Below are positions 10,139 through 20,894 of a stretch of 64,000 nucleotides of DNA, piece after piece. A program made the position numbers and the translations under genes. Position 1 is the first letter of the stretch; each line of letters opens with the position of its first letter. The stretch covers positions 95,332 to 159,331 of the forward strand of contig JBBHKE010000135.1 in the NCBI GenBank assembly GCA_037447655.1. Direction: 5' to 3'. This DNA comes from Zygnema cylindricum. Its lineage: Eukaryota; Streptophyta; Zygnematophyceae; Zygnematales; Zygnemataceae. The notes below the pieces were generated by a model, which made no database searches, had not been told where the DNA came from, and saw only the letters and a list, made by a program, of their open reading frames with translations.

Positions 10139-10285
10139 CATTGAGATGGTGGCGCAGTGGTTAGCGTGTTCATAGTTTTAGTGAAACTTCCCATGCTCGA
10201 GCCCTGGCCAACTCAATTTTCTCTAGTGAATGACATGTTTTAATTTGGATTTCCCGAAAATATAACACCCTTTCTACCTCTTTTT
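10139..10285 (+). mobile_element. tRNA-derived SINE-like sequence, copy 3
   Basis: This is the duplicate of copy 2, shifted 447 bases, with the A box at 10150-10166 and the B box at 10194-10204 unchanged. It arose by local tandem duplication and not by independent retrotransposition. Confidence 0.65.
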
Positions 10286-10315
10286 TTTTTCAATGCCCAT
10301 TTAGGCCTAACCCTT

Positions 10316-10630
10316 CTCCTCCCTATCTCTCCCTTTCCCAATGTCCACTCTCCACCACTACTCCTCTCCACCTCTCTTTCTCTTCTCCCCCTCACCCTTT
10401 TTCCCACCATCCTCCTCGTATTTTTCCACCTCACCTTTCCCTCCTAACTCTCACTTCTCCGCTCTATTCACCCCCTCCCCCTCAACTCCTCCCCCACTCG
10501 CTCTCTCTTTTTTTCCTTTCTCCCCCTCTCCTCGCCCTCACTCTCTCTCTCTCTAAACCCCCTCTTCTCTCGACCTCGCCCCCAACCCTTCTCCCTCTCT
10601 TTATTCACCCTCTTGTCTTACCCTATACCC
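10316..10630 (+). repeat. Polypyrimidine tract
   Basis: About 315 bases are almost only C and T on the + strand, with irregular CCTCTCC, CTTCTCC and CTCTCT words and no fixed period. It directly precedes conserved module copy 1 at 10640. The short frame 10341-10556 is a composition artefact. Confidence 0.85.
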
Positions 10631-10639
10631 TTTTCTTTT

Positions 10640-11085
10640 TACAGACTACACAAATTTTTTTTTTACAAAACCATATTGTCTTACAAGATTTTGAGGGACA
10701 TTATTTGACCGATTGACGATGGCATGCTTCCACTCAATTGGTTGTAGCTAAGTTTTCTGTGAAAATAGGGAACCACCAAACAAATCATTAAAAAAATAAA
10801 AAAACATATTTATAGCAACAAATTTTAATTCATTTTTCAAAGACAATCGCAGATGTTTACTTGCACCGCCGCTCCCTTATCTACTCTCTACCGCTTTGTC
10901 AAAATTTGTCAATTATTCTTTCCACTTTTAAGGAGAGAAAAAAAGTTAGCAATTAGATTTCAAATCACAAAAATGAAATTCTATTAGAATAACATTATAA
11001 CAAGAAATTACTAAAAAAAAAAAACACTCAAGGTCAACCTCAAAATAATTAATCAAAGGGAAAGTAAAAGGAAAAGAATGAAATA
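10640..11085 (+). repeat. Pyrimidine-tract-associated module, copy 1
   Basis: Conserved non-coding module shared with 12757, 17198 and 55381. Landmarks in order: GTCTTACAAG (10659), GACCGATTGACGATGG, ATGCTTCCACTCAA, a GTGAAAATAGG block, CAAAGACAATCGCAGATGTTT (about 10838), TTTGTCAATTATTCTTTCCACTT (~10905) and CTCAAGGTCAACCT (~11028). A C/T tract precedes it and a G/A tract follows. No coding frame is conserved across the four copies. Confidence 0.75.
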
Positions 11086-11500
11086 AAGAGGGATAGCCGA
11101 GGAAAAGGAGAGAAGGGAAAGTAGCGAGAGGGAGAATAAAAGGGAGGGGTGACAGTGGATAAAGGAGGAATCAAACCTGGAGAAGGAAAGATGGGGGGAG
11201 GAGGGTGAAGGTTAGGGGGACAAAGAGTGAGGGCCGGAGGAGAGTGGTGGCGCAGAGGCCGAGCAGGAGTGGAGGGAGAATGGAATGGAAGGAAGGGAAT
11301 GGAAAGGAAGGGGAAATGGAGATGGAAATGGAGGAAGGATGAAGGAACACAGAGGGGAAAAAGAAGAGGGGAAGGAAAAAAAATAGACTATGAGGAAAAA
11401 GCACGTGAGTGAGGTCAAAATGGAGAAAAGGAAAGGGAGAGGGATAACGGGTGAGGGTAAAAGAAAGGGGAAAAGGGTAAGAAATGGTGGATAAAGGGTG
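11086..11500 (+). repeat. Polypurine tract after module copy 1
   Basis: About 415 bases are almost only G and A on the + strand (GGGAGAGG, GGAAGGGAAT and similar). It follows the module and ends where the minus-strand gag start of the next element begins (11551). With the C/T tract at 10316 it forms a purine/pyrimidine flank in inverted sense, which could pair in a transcript. The predicted proteins on either strand are artefacts of composition. Confidence 0.8.
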
Positions 11501-11504
11501 TTGT

Positions 11505-12326
11505 TCTATGACAGTTGGTGCAGCCCCCACTGTTGCTGAAGTAGCAGCCATCACAAAACCAAAGATATGAAGCACTCAAGATACCGACTTTGACCACTGC
11601 ATAAAGCAATCGATATGGCCAAATGGCCCCAAACTACACCAGAGTACAGTTCACCGCGTGTGCTGACAACTCACAAAGTGTCAAGCAAAATGCCCAATTA
11701 AACTAAAAGATATACCCCAATGAATACCTCTTAAAATGCACATACGTGCTCCTTGAAACCTTAGAAGGAATACATCAAAAACACTAGGTCTTATAATTTA
11801 TACAAATACATACTACTACTTGTCTAGCGAATCACAACACTGTAAAGTATGTTACGGTATTGTCTAACCGTACTCTAAGGTAATCTGAGTAAATGTTTGA
11901 TGGAAGTTGAGTCGTCTACTGTTCCATACAAACGGACAAACCATAATTGTCGACGTAATCAAATACATGTGAAGACAAACTCCAATTTTAATAATTTTGC
12001 ACCAAAAATGTAACTCGTACGCGACGAGATTCGCCGCGTCATAGTGGTCCACTTGATGATTTTGGTACTTCTATGTCGGTCCGACCTTGGCGATTAGACC
12101 GTATCTCATTAAAAATGTGATGCCCGCCATTCGGAAATTTCCATATCATATAACAATCGTCCGATATGGACTTCCTATAAATCTTGTCGCGGCATATGTT
12201 TTGTTTTGAAGAATGTTGTATTGACGTCTTCTTACGTCATGCTAATTTTGGTACTCTGAAAATATTTTTATGTTCGAGGCTTCCTCTCACAAAATATAGA
12301 GTGGACTAAAACTTTCAAAATCAACA
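11505..12326 (-). mobile_element. Copia LTR, leader and gag start, minus strand
   Basis: On the minus strand a polypurine tract (CTTTAGGGGAGTG) is followed by an LTR starting TGTTGATTTTGAAAG at 12326, matching the family at 6958 and 24286 (GTTTTAGTCC, then GTGAGAG). After the LTR and leader, ATG at 11551 opens MAATSATVGAAPTVIEQ, the family gag start. The frame then enters the G/A tract after about 17 codons. The polypurine tract belongs to the 3' end of an upstream internal region, yet the LTR is followed by gag, so this locus has the same internal-LTR-internal structure as 6958. Confidence 0.7.
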
Positions 12327-12339
12327 CTCCCCTAAAGCT

Positions 12340-12756
12340 TTAGACACTCTTTAATAAACCCAAAAGACGACGAGCGTTTTTGAGGATCTTTGACGGATTT
12401 TTTGTTTTGATTTTGATGATTTTTTTCGATGATGATGAAGATGATGAAGATGACGCCGGACGATTTTGGTTTTGATCGCGATTTTTCCGATTTTTCGCTT
12501 TCGATTTTGACGCCGACCCCTGACCTTCGAGATCCTTTCCATATTCCTTTGTTGTTCGATCCCTGTGACGGTTTGTCTCCTGTTCCCTTACCCTCCATCC
12601 CGTAGATCCCTCAATTTCTTCGTTGATTTTCATTCTATTTTCTTTGCTCTCCTCATCTCCTCCTCTCCCCCACTACCCTTTTCTATCCACCTCTATTTCC
12701 CTCTCAAACCAACAAATCATTTCTTTTTAGACCAATATCTAGTTGCACTTTCTTAA
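12340..12756. other. Unassigned stretch with GAT-rich microsatellite
   Basis: No homology was recognised. A GATGATGAAGATGATGAAG run lies at about 12429-12450 and accounts for a serine-rich minus-strand open frame (12340-12633). Immediately left of it is the polypurine tract of the minus-strand copia, so part may be a decayed internal region. A short C/T tract (12640-12710) leads into module copy 2. Confidence 0.4.
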
Positions 12757-13270
12757 ACAACAACCATAGTATGAGGTGTCTTACAAGACTTGGAGGAATG
12801 TCAGTTGACCGATGGACGATGGAATGCTTCCATTCAAATAGTTGCCTTCTAACAATCTGTGACAATAGGCATCCACAAAACCAATTATCATAAACCCGTT
12901 GTCATAGACCCATTGTTATGAGACACGAGGCATCTGAAAAACCTAAGGGTATCAACAAAACCAAAAAAAAAAAAATCTAGTTTACAATTTTTGAACAAAC
13001 AATTTCGTTTTGTTTATATGCAACTATCCACTCCCCTCACTTTCATTTCAACCCTCACCCCTCCCTCGTCTGACCCAGTATCGTTTTGCCACAATATGTC
13101 ACTTAATTTTTGTAGATGAGAAAATTCAAAGTCACTCCAATCCCCGAATTAAACTTTAATAGATAACAATAATCAAACATATAAAATTTATAACAAGAAA
13201 AAACTTTCGAAAAAATAAAAAGTCTTAGAGGTCAACTAAGAAAAGAAAATACAAATTAAAAAAATCTTAT
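12757..13270 (+). repeat. Pyrimidine-tract-associated module, copy 2
   Basis: It opens AACAACCATAGTATGAGG and carries GTCTTACAAGACTTGGAGG, GTCAGTTGACCGATGGACG, ATGGAATGCTTCCATTCAAA and GACAATAGGCATCCACAAAA, then TTTATATGCA with a short C/T-rich piece, AATATGTCACTTAATTTTTG and TTAGAGGTCAACTA. This matches the other three copies in order and spacing. It lies after a short C/T tract and is not followed by a G/A tract. Confidence 0.8.
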
Positions 13271-13739
13271 TCGTTGTTTTTCATTTGTTGGATTAAATAT
13301 TTACTACATTTAAATTAAAAATCACAACTTTTATAGCTTTCGTAACTTAGTTATGATTTTCTGGTGGTATAATTCACCATAATTATTCTATATCTTTCAC
13401 AAATATTTATGATTATTGATTAATTAATATAACTTAATAATTTTTTTCTCATATCTTATGATTGTTAAATTACTTATTCGAACTAATTGCTTGGAAACTT
13501 AATATCATTCTATATTATAATGATATTTCATATTATAATTTTTCACTGTTATTAAAAACATTATTATTATTTTTATAATTATTATCATTATTATTATAAT
13601 TATAATTATTATTATTATTATTACTGTTATTATTATTATTTTTATTACTAGTTTTTGCTTGTTAATTATGAAAATACATATCAATAATTAATTAATAGTT
13701 ATTGATTTTTAAATATTGAATCCTCATAATCAAGCATTA
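13271..13739. repeat. AT-rich stretch with ATT microsatellite
   Basis: No gene was seen. From about 13556 to 13652 the sequence is an imperfect (ATT)n/(TTA)n microsatellite. Just before 13740, CATAATCAAGCATTATGCAAAA weakly resembles the start module seen at 8188, 8479 and 16331. Confidence 0.7.
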
Positions 13740-16330
13740 TGCAAAAAAATCTCTCCCACTTCGCCTCTCTCCACTTGTCTCCATCTCTATCCCTCTCTCC
13801 ATCTCACTCCGTTTTTCTCCCCCTCTCACCACCTCTTTCCCCTTTTCTATCCCTTTCATCCCATTTCTTTCACCCTCTCGCCCTTTTCGTCACCCTCTCG
13901 TACCCTCACCCTACTCTCTCCACCCCACTCCATCTCCCACAATATTTTCCACTCCATCTCCCTCTCCCTCCTCCCTCTCTCCCTCTCCCCTTCCTCTCCT
14001 CTTCCCCACTCTCCCCCTCTCTCCCACTCCCACACTCCCCCTCAGCCCAACCTTCTCCAGCCCTCCCTCTCCTCTTAGCCCTCCCCCTCCCCCTTCTCGC
14101 TCCTACTATTCTCCTATTCTCCTCGTCACCTCCGCGTCACCTTTTATCCCCCTTTTCAACTTGCCGCTTTTCCTCCTTTTCCCTTCTCCCTCTCTCCACC
14201 ACTCTTTTGCCTCTCCCTCTCCCTCTCCGACTCCCCCTCCCTCTCCCTCTCCCTCTCCCTCCCTCTCTCTTTGGTCCTCTAGCTTCTCCACCCCACTCAA
14301 GCCATCCCCGCTTCCCATATCTCTTTGATTTATGCCCTCGCCAACCCTCTCTCTCTCTCCTTTTTTACCTATTGCCCTATCATCTTGCTCTCTTTCCTCT
14401 CCCTCACTCTTTCTCTCTCCCTTCTCTCCACTCAGCTTTTGTGAACTCTCACATTCTCCCTTTTTTTCCCTTGCCCCTCTCCCTTTCTTTACCTCTACCT
14501 TTGTACCCCTCTACCGTTTCCCCCTCTCCCTATTTGAACATGATCTCCCATTTTCAACTTGTTACCCCACACTTTTTCTCTACCCTTTCCCCTCTCCCTG
14601 ACTCCTTGTCTTCCCTTCTCTCTCTCCCACCCCCTCGATCTCCCAGTCTCCGTTTCTCCCTCTATCCATCTCTCCGGCTCCCATCCCTTCTCCCTCTCTT
14701 TTCATATCCCTAACTTCCTCTCTCCCCTTTCCCTATCCGCCCATATCCATTTCTCCCCCTATCCCCCTCTCCCACTCTCACCTTCTCGATTACACCCCCT
14801 CACGTTCTTTCTTATCCGTTTTTTCTCCGTCATCCTCTTCCTTTTTTATAACATCACACTCTCCTTTCCCTTTTCTCTACTATCCCACACACCCCATCCC
14901 CGTCTCCCACTAGCTCTATCTCCCGTTCTTTATATCCCCTCTCTCCCTTTTTACCCCTCTCTCTCCGCTCTCCTCTCTTTCCCCTCTCCTTCACCTCCTT
15001 GGTCCTCTCTCCCCACTCTCCTACCTCTACCTCTCACCCCAACTCTCACCTGTACACTCCATCTCAACCTCCCTCTTTCCCTCACTCTCTCCTTCTCCCT
15101 CTCTCTCCCTCTCTCTTTACCTCTCATGCTAACTATCCCTCAATCTCTCTTCCTCCCCTCCCCACCCCTAGCCCTCCCCCTATCTCCCCCTCACCCTCTT
15201 TCCATCTCTCCCTCTCTCTTTATTATACATCTATCCCTCTCCCCCCTCTCTCACCCATCTCTCCCCCTCTCCCCCTAACCTTCTACCGTCCTTCCCCTAC
15301 CCCGCTAGCCACCCTCCTCCCCCTCACCGCTTCTCACCCTCCCCCTCCCCTTCATGCTTGCCCGGCCCTCCCCTTCTCCCCCTCCAAAGAATCCTCTCTC
15401 CCATCTTACCCTCCCCGTCTTCCCCTTATCCACCTCTCGCATTGCCCTCTCCGCCTTCCGTCCTCTTTGCCTATCTTTCCCTCTACCTCTTTGCTCATCC
15501 CCTTACCCACCGCCCCTAGCCTTACCCCATCGCCCTCCCCCTCTAACTCATCCTCATTCTCGTCCTCTCCACCTCTCGCCTAGCCCCCCCCCAGCCATCG
15601 CCCTCCGCCACCATTTACCCTCCAAATTCCCCACCTTTTCCCCCTCTCACTCTTCTTCTCCCTCTCCCTCTTTTTCTCCCTATCCTTATCCCTCTCTACC
15701 TTCCTCTTACCCTCCCCCTCTCCCTCTCCATCCGTCCCTCTTCTCTCCCCCTCTCCCCCCAATCTCTGCCCTTTCCTGATTTTCTTCCACTCTCGCTCTC
15801 TCTCGCTCTACCCCCATTATCCCCGTCCCTCACCCTCTCCCCCCATCTCCCTCTCTCTCGCTGTACATCCTTCTAACTTCCCCTCTTTCACACCCTTTTC
15901 CCCTCACTCTTCCCTCCTCCCTCTCCTCCTCCCTCTCCACCTCTTTAGCCCACTCCCTCACGCTCTTCCTCGCTCTCCCCTCACCTTATCCCCCTCCATC
16001 TCACTCTTTCCGTAACTCTCTCCGTCTCCACATCCGTTTCCCCCTCTACCTCATACCCTTGGCCCATCACACACACCCCTTCGCTCCCTCCACCCATAAC
16101 CCCCTACCCATCCCTTTCTCACTTAACCTTGCACCTGTAACCCTCCCATTTTTTCGTCTCCCCCTTTGCTCTTCTTTCCTATCTCCCCCCCTCCTTTCCC
16201 CAACCCCTCCCCTTCCCTCTCCCTCCCTCCCTCCACCTCCACTTTCCTCTACCACTTCCGTTTCTCCCCCATTTCCCCTCTCCCCCTCTCCATCACACCC
16301 TCTGCACCTTCCCTTCCTCCCTCTTACCAT
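13740..16330 (+). repeat. 2.6 kb polypyrimidine tract
   Basis: Nearly 2,600 bases are almost free of purines on the + strand, built from irregular CCCTCTCC, CTCTCTCC and CCCTCTCCCT words. No fixed long period was seen, although short perfect (CCCTCT)n runs occur, for example near 14208-14265. The 324-, 239-, 194- and 141-residue Pro/Ser/Leu-rich frames in it are products of low stop-codon frequency in C/T sequence. It is followed by a start module at 16331 and a second tract. Confidence 0.92.
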
Positions 16331-16378
16331 AATAGACCATAATGCCTTACAAGCGTTAAATTTTTTTTTTGCAATAAA
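16331..16378 (+). repeat. Start module of the pyrimidine-tract repeat
   Basis: GACCATAATGCCTTACAAGC followed by a T-run and GCAATAAACGC aligns with GACAATAATGACTTTCAAGC at 8480 and GACGATAATGACTTAAAAGC at 8189. In all three a C/T tract starts immediately afterwards, so this looks like a fixed 5' boundary of the repeat. Confidence 0.6.
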
Positions 16379-17196
16379 CGCTCCTCCCTCTCCTCCCTCT
16401 CCTTTCTCTCCTCCTCTCTCTCCCTCGCCATCTCGCTCTCTTTGTCCGTATTCCTTTTACCCTCAACCTACCACTCCAAATCCCTCTCCCCAATGGCCTC
16501 ACTCCCATTCCCCCTACTTTCCCTCACCAACTCCAACCCTCGTTCCTCAACCCCTCTCCCCTTCTCCACCTCGCCCTCGCTCACCCTTCAACCTCCCCTT
16601 TCTCCTCCCACTCTTTTATTTTCCCCCTCTCAACTCTTCCCCTCTCACCCTCTCCACCTCTCCTCCTTGTCTCTTATCTCGCTTGTTTCACCCTCGTTTT
16701 CTTCCTTCCCTCCTCTTCCCCTCTTCCCCCTCCTACTCATTATCACACTTCCTCCACCTCCCCCCACCTTTCACTCCCACTCCACCTCGCCCTCGCCTTC
16801 CCTTCAACCTCCCCTTTCCCCTCCCGCTCTCTTATCTTTCCCCTCTCAACTCTTCCCCTCTCACCCTTCTCCACCTCTCCTCCTTGTCTCTTATCTCTCT
16901 CTGTCTCACCCTCCTCCCGTCTCTTCCTTCACTCCTATTCCCCTCCTCCAACTCCCACTCCTTATTTACTGCCTCCACCTACCCCACCTTTCTCCCCCAC
17001 TCCACCTCTCCCTTTTATCCTTTCACATGCTCTCCCCCTATCCTTCTCCCTTTCATTCCCCCTCTCTACCCCCCTTGCCCCATGCCCCCGACCCAGCCCA
17101 CCCCTAACTCCTCTCCCTCTCTTTATCCTCCTATTGCTTCTCCATCTTGTCATACCTCTTCAACCCCTCCCTCGACAAACTGCACGATTATTCCTT
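16379..17196 (+). repeat. Polypyrimidine tract between start module and module copy 3
   Basis: About 820 bases of C/T-rich sequence contain an internal duplication. A block near 16541-16700 (CTCCACCTCGCCCTCGC, CTTCAACCTCCCCTTTC, CTCTCAACTCTTCCCCTC) recurs near 16776-16930. It ends at module copy 3. The 406-codon and 221-codon frames here are artefacts. Confidence 0.85.
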
Positions 17197-17197
17197 T

Positions 17198-17525
17198 CCA
17201 ACACAACCATAGTGTCATGTGTCTTACACTTCTTGGAGGGATGTCAGTTGACCGATGGATGATGGAATGCGTCCAATGAAATCGTTGGAAGACAGATATC
17301 TGTGACAATAGGTAACCACAAAACCAATCATAAAAAATAAAAAAAACAAACATCGAAGGAAAAACATAAGAATCATAATAAAATAATTCCACACACGATC
17401 ACATTCGTTCTTAAGCGTCCCCCCATCACCTTTCTATCCCCACCTCCCCCCTCGCCTCACCCTCACTTTGTCACAAAACAAAAAAACATTCCAAAAGTGA
17501 AAATTTTGAAACTAAAATACAGCTC
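17198..17525 (+). repeat. Pyrimidine-tract-associated module, copy 3
   Basis: It carries ACACAACCATAGTGTCATG, GTCTTACACTTCTTGGAGGG, GTCAGTTGACCGATGGATG, ATGGAATGCGTCCAATG, then GATATCTGTGACAATAGG, a C/T-rich piece and CTTTGTCACAAAAC. It is shorter than the other copies at the 3' end and is followed by another C/T tract and not by a G/A tract. Confidence 0.8.
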
Positions 17526-17915
17526 CTTCCCACTTCTACCCACTTCGTTTTATCCTCCCCTCACCTTTTTTTCCACTTGTCCCTCCATTTCACCCTCCTA
17601 ACCATTATCCTTCTCCCTTTCCCTCTCCCTTTCCCTCTCCCTTTCCATCTCCCTCTCTTTAGCCCTCTTTCTCGCCCTTTGCTTCACCCTCTTCCTCGCG
17701 CTCGCGCTCGCCCTTGCCCTCGCCCTCGCCTTGGTCCTTGCCCTTGCCCTCTCACTCTCCTTACCTTCGGCCCTCTCTTCCCGTCTTTCCACGTCTTTTC
17801 CACTCTCTTTCCCTCTTTACTCCTCTCCCCCTCATTCCCCACCTCTTTCTCGCCACCTCTCCCCCTCTTTCTCACTCCCGTTTTCCCTCCCCCCTCTCTC
17901 AATTTCACTCAAATT
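17526..17915 (+). repeat. Polypyrimidine tract with CTCGCC hexamers
   Basis: C/T-rich, with a CTTTCC/CTCTCC-type short period near 17608-17660 and a (CTCGCC/CTTGCC)n run near 17695-17750. Overlapping frames on both strands are composition artefacts. Confidence 0.85.
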
Positions 17916-18597
17916 TGACATGTGTTCACAACTATCATGGTGTATCTTCTATTGACAGTGAAAGTTAGAATTTTCCCATTCACATCCAGGACGTATTTAA
18001 GGTCGCAAAATGACATCTTTCCAATATTTAACCGAAATTTAGTTTAAAAGCTTCCAATTTTATATCTCCAACGACATGGAAAAGTTATATTTCATTATCT
18101 TTTTCTAAGATTATAATCATGCATGTACCCGTTTGCTTATGTTTATTATTACTGTAAGAGTTGCAATCTCCATCCCACGGTTCACTTACAAGTACTTCAA
18201 TTTTGTGAGGTTCCCAATCTTTGGTGCAATGTTCCCTGCCAATCTACGACTGTCTAGATTTCTACACCGCCCACCCCCTCGCGGTTATTGAACAAAATTC
18301 CCATATTCTCTCTTTCCCCCTCCTAAGTATCCCCCTCCTCACTACCCGCTATTTCCTGTGTTAATAAACAAATTCCCACTTCGCACTTAACAAACACCCC
18401 CTTCCCCCCTTATATATACCAAAATTTAACTAGCACCAAGTTGCCCTATATTCTTTTACACACTTCCCCCACTCATCCCCCAAGCCCGTCCCCTCTTTTC
18501 TTGTAAATGCTAAAAAAAACTTCCACCCGCCTACCATTTTTGTCAAACAATCCCCCCACCAATATCACTTTCCCTCCCCACCAGCAAGTCCCCGTTT
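17916..18597. other. Unassigned sequence
   Basis: No gene or repeat was recognised. Base composition is mixed to 18270 and C/A-rich from 18300 to 18597. The right edge is the sharp start of the segmental duplication. Confidence 0.5.
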
Positions 18598-19116
18598 GCC
18601 CCAGTGCTAAGGATTTGGTGGGGGGAGGAGGTAGGGAGGGAGGGAGGAAGGTAGAGGGGAGGTGCTTTACAGGGTGGAGGGTGGAGACAATGGGGGAGAG
18701 GGGATGGGTGGGTGGGGATGGGGGGAAGGGGGGAAGGGGGGATAAGGTGCAAGCATGATAGAAGGGGGTGAAACTCTTCCCCCCACAATATTACCTAAAT
18801 CTTCTCTTTCTCCACCCCTCTAAATCCCTCGGCACATGCTTACCCTTGACCCGTAAGAAATGGACGAAATACTCAAAGAGATATTCATTGCAGACATACA
18901 GCAACTTTTTTCCTCAATCTTTCCTTTGTTACTCTTTCCCCCCCCCCCTCTTCCCCCCTCTTCCCCCCTCTGTCTCCCCCCACCCCCACCTTAAGCCTCG
19001 CCAAGGCCCCAGCATCGTACCAAAGGGTGAGGAACCTCCAAGCTCAACATTCAGGTCGTGGCTCAACATTGAGATGGTGGCGGGATGGTGGCTCAACATT
19101 GAGACGGTGGCAAAAA
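18598..19116 (+). repeat. Segmental duplication, copy 2 (partner at 9011)
   Basis: It matches 9011-9547 from GCCCCAGTGC through GAGACGGTGGCAAAA, with fewer CTTCCCCC units. At about 19117 the homologous CATTGAGACGG is replaced by ATTGAGAGAGGGAGGG, so the copy breaks exactly where the GGGA array begins. Confidence 0.9.
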
Positions 19117-20856
19117 ATTGAGAGAGGGAGGGAGGGGGGGATGGAGGGAGCGAGGGAGGGAGGGAGGGAAAGAGGGAGCGAGGGAGGGAGGGATGGAGGG
19201 AGTGAGGGAAAGAGGGAGGGAGGGAGGGAGTGCGGGAGGGAGCAAACTAGGGAGCGAGGGAGGGAGGGAGGGAGGGAAAGAGGGAGCGAGGGAGGGAAGA
19301 GATGGATTGAGGGAGGGAAAGAGGGAGTGAGGGAGGGAGGGAGAGGGAGGGAGGGAGGGAGGAAGAGAGAGAGCGAGGGAGAGAGCGAGTGAGAGAGAGG
19401 AGGGAGGGAGGGAGGGAGGGTGGGAGGGAGGAAGGGAGGGAGGGAGGGAGGGAGGGAGCGAGGAAGGGAGCGAGAGAGGGAGGGAGCGAGGGAGGGAGCG
19501 AGGGAGGGAGGGAGAGAGAGAGGGAGGGAGGGAGGGATGGAGGGAGGGAAGGAGGGAGAGTGGGAGAAGCGAGGGAGGGAGGAAGCGAGGGAGGGAGGGA
19601 GCGAGGGAGGGAGGGAGGGGAGGGAGGGAGGGAGGAGGGAGAAGGGAGGGAGGGAGCGAGGGAGTGAGGGAGGGATGGAGGGAGGGAAGGGGGGAGAGTG
19701 GGAGGAGCGAGGGAGGGAGGGAGCGAGGGAGGGAGGGAGCGAGGGAGGGAGGGAGGGAGAGAGGGAGGGAGCTGGGGAGGGAGGGAGCGAGGGAGGGAGG
19801 AGGGGAGGGAGGGAGGGAGGAGGGAGAAGGGAGGGAGGGAGCGAGGCAGGGAGGAGGGAGGGATGAGGGAGCGAGGGAGGGAGGGAGGGAGGGAGGGAGG
19901 GAGGGAGGGAGGGAGGGAGGGAGGGAGGGAGGGAGGGAGGGAGGGAGGGAGGGAGGGAGGGAGGGAGGGAGGGAGGGAGCGAGGGAAGGAGGGAGGGAGG
20001 GAGGGATCGAGGGAGGGAGGGAGGGATCGAGGGAGGGAGGGAGGGAGCGAGGGAGGGAGGGAGGGAGCGAGGGAGGGAGGGAGGGAGGGAGGGGAGGGAG
20101 GGAGGGAGGAGGGAGAAGGGAGGGAGGGAGCGAGGCAGGGAGGAGGGAGGGATGAGGGAGCGAGGGAGGGAGCGAGGGAGGGAGGGAGGGAGGGAGGGAG
20201 GGAGGGAGGGAGGGAGCGAGGGAGTGAGGGAGGGATGGAGGGAGGGAAGGGGCGAGAGTGGGAGGAGCGAGGGAGGGAGGGAGGAGGGAGAAGGGAGGGA
20301 GGGAGCGAGGCAGGGAGGAGGGAGGGATGAGGGAGCGAGGGAGGGAGGGAGGGAGGGAGGGAGGGAGGGAGGGAGGGAGGGAGGGAGGGAGCGAGGGAAG
20401 GAGGAAGGGAGAGAGGGAGGGAGAGAGGGAGGGAGGGAGCTAGGGAGTGAGGGAGGGATGGAGGGAGGGAAGGGGGGAGAGTGGGAGGAGCGAGGGAGGG
20501 AGGGAGCGAGGGAGGGAGGGAGGGAGAGAGGGAGGGAGCTGGGGAGGGAGGGAGCGAGGGAGGGAGGAGGGGAGGGAGGGAGGGAGGAGGGAGAAGGGAG
20601 GGAGGGAGCGAGGCAGGGAGGAGGGAGGGATGAGGGAGCGAGGGAGGGAGGGAGGGAGGGAGGGAGGGAGGGAGGGAGGGAGGGAGGAAGGGAGGGATCG
20701 AGGGAGAGAGGGAGGGAGCTGGGGAGGGAGGGAGCGAGGGAGGGAGGAGGGAAGGGAGGGAGGGAGAAGGGAGAAGGGAGAGAGGGAGCGAGGCAGGGAG
20801 GAGGGAGGGATGAGGGAGGGAGGGAGGGAGGGAGTGAGGGAGGGAGGGAAGGAGCG
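19117..20856 (+). repeat. 1.74 kb GGGA tetranucleotide array
   Basis: The + strand is almost entirely GGGA units, with interruptions such as GCGA, GAGA and GATG. The longest uninterrupted run is about 19872-19979 (27 units). Every four units are a textbook G-quadruplex motif on the + strand. A marker phrase GCGAGGCAGGGAGGAGGG occurs five times (near 19841, 20130, 20306, 20608 and 20788), so longer blocks have been duplicated within the array. The 616- and 539-residue minus-strand frames and the Arg/Glu/Gly-rich plus-strand frames are artefacts. Confidence 0.97.
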
Positions 20857-20894
20857 GATCTGCCACACCAAAAATTAGACGCAGCGATAGTCAC

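Larger units (their letters stand above)
9449..10322 (+). repeat. 447 bp tandem duplication
   Basis: Units start at 9449 and 9896 with GGGTGAGGAACCTCCA and end in CCTAACCCTTCTCCTCCCT, an offset of exactly 447 bases at each landmark checked. Each unit holds a run of short CTCAACATTGAGA.GGTGGC repeats, the head (TGTTGAATTGGCACGTGG at ~9595, TGTTGAGTTGGCACGTGG at ~10037), and a SINE-like segment with A and B boxes. Only a few substitutions separate the units. Confidence 0.9.

Noticed and set aside
16962-17153. Arginine-rich minus-strand frames in C/T tracts as nucleic-acid-binding proteins
   Set aside because: Arg/Gly/Glu richness is dictated by GGG/GAG/AGG codons in the complementary purine strand.
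13716-17279. Long proline/serine-rich plus-strand frames up to 406 codons
   Set aside because: They lie wholly in polypyrimidine tracts, overlap in different frames, and their boundaries coincide with composition changes.
17198-17279. Conserved peptide encoded by the pyrimidine-associated module
   Set aside because: Copies at 12757, 17198 and 55381 share a short frame resembling CLT.LGGMSVDRW, but copy 4 has an in-frame stop, copy 1 is frameshifted, and conservation continues in non-coding parts.
19044-20894. 616-residue and other long Pro/Ser/Leu- or Arg/Glu/Gly-rich reading frames
   Set aside because: They translate the GGGA array in several frames on both strands at once; G/A and C/T sequence has very few stop codons. 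No domain or codon signature of a gene.
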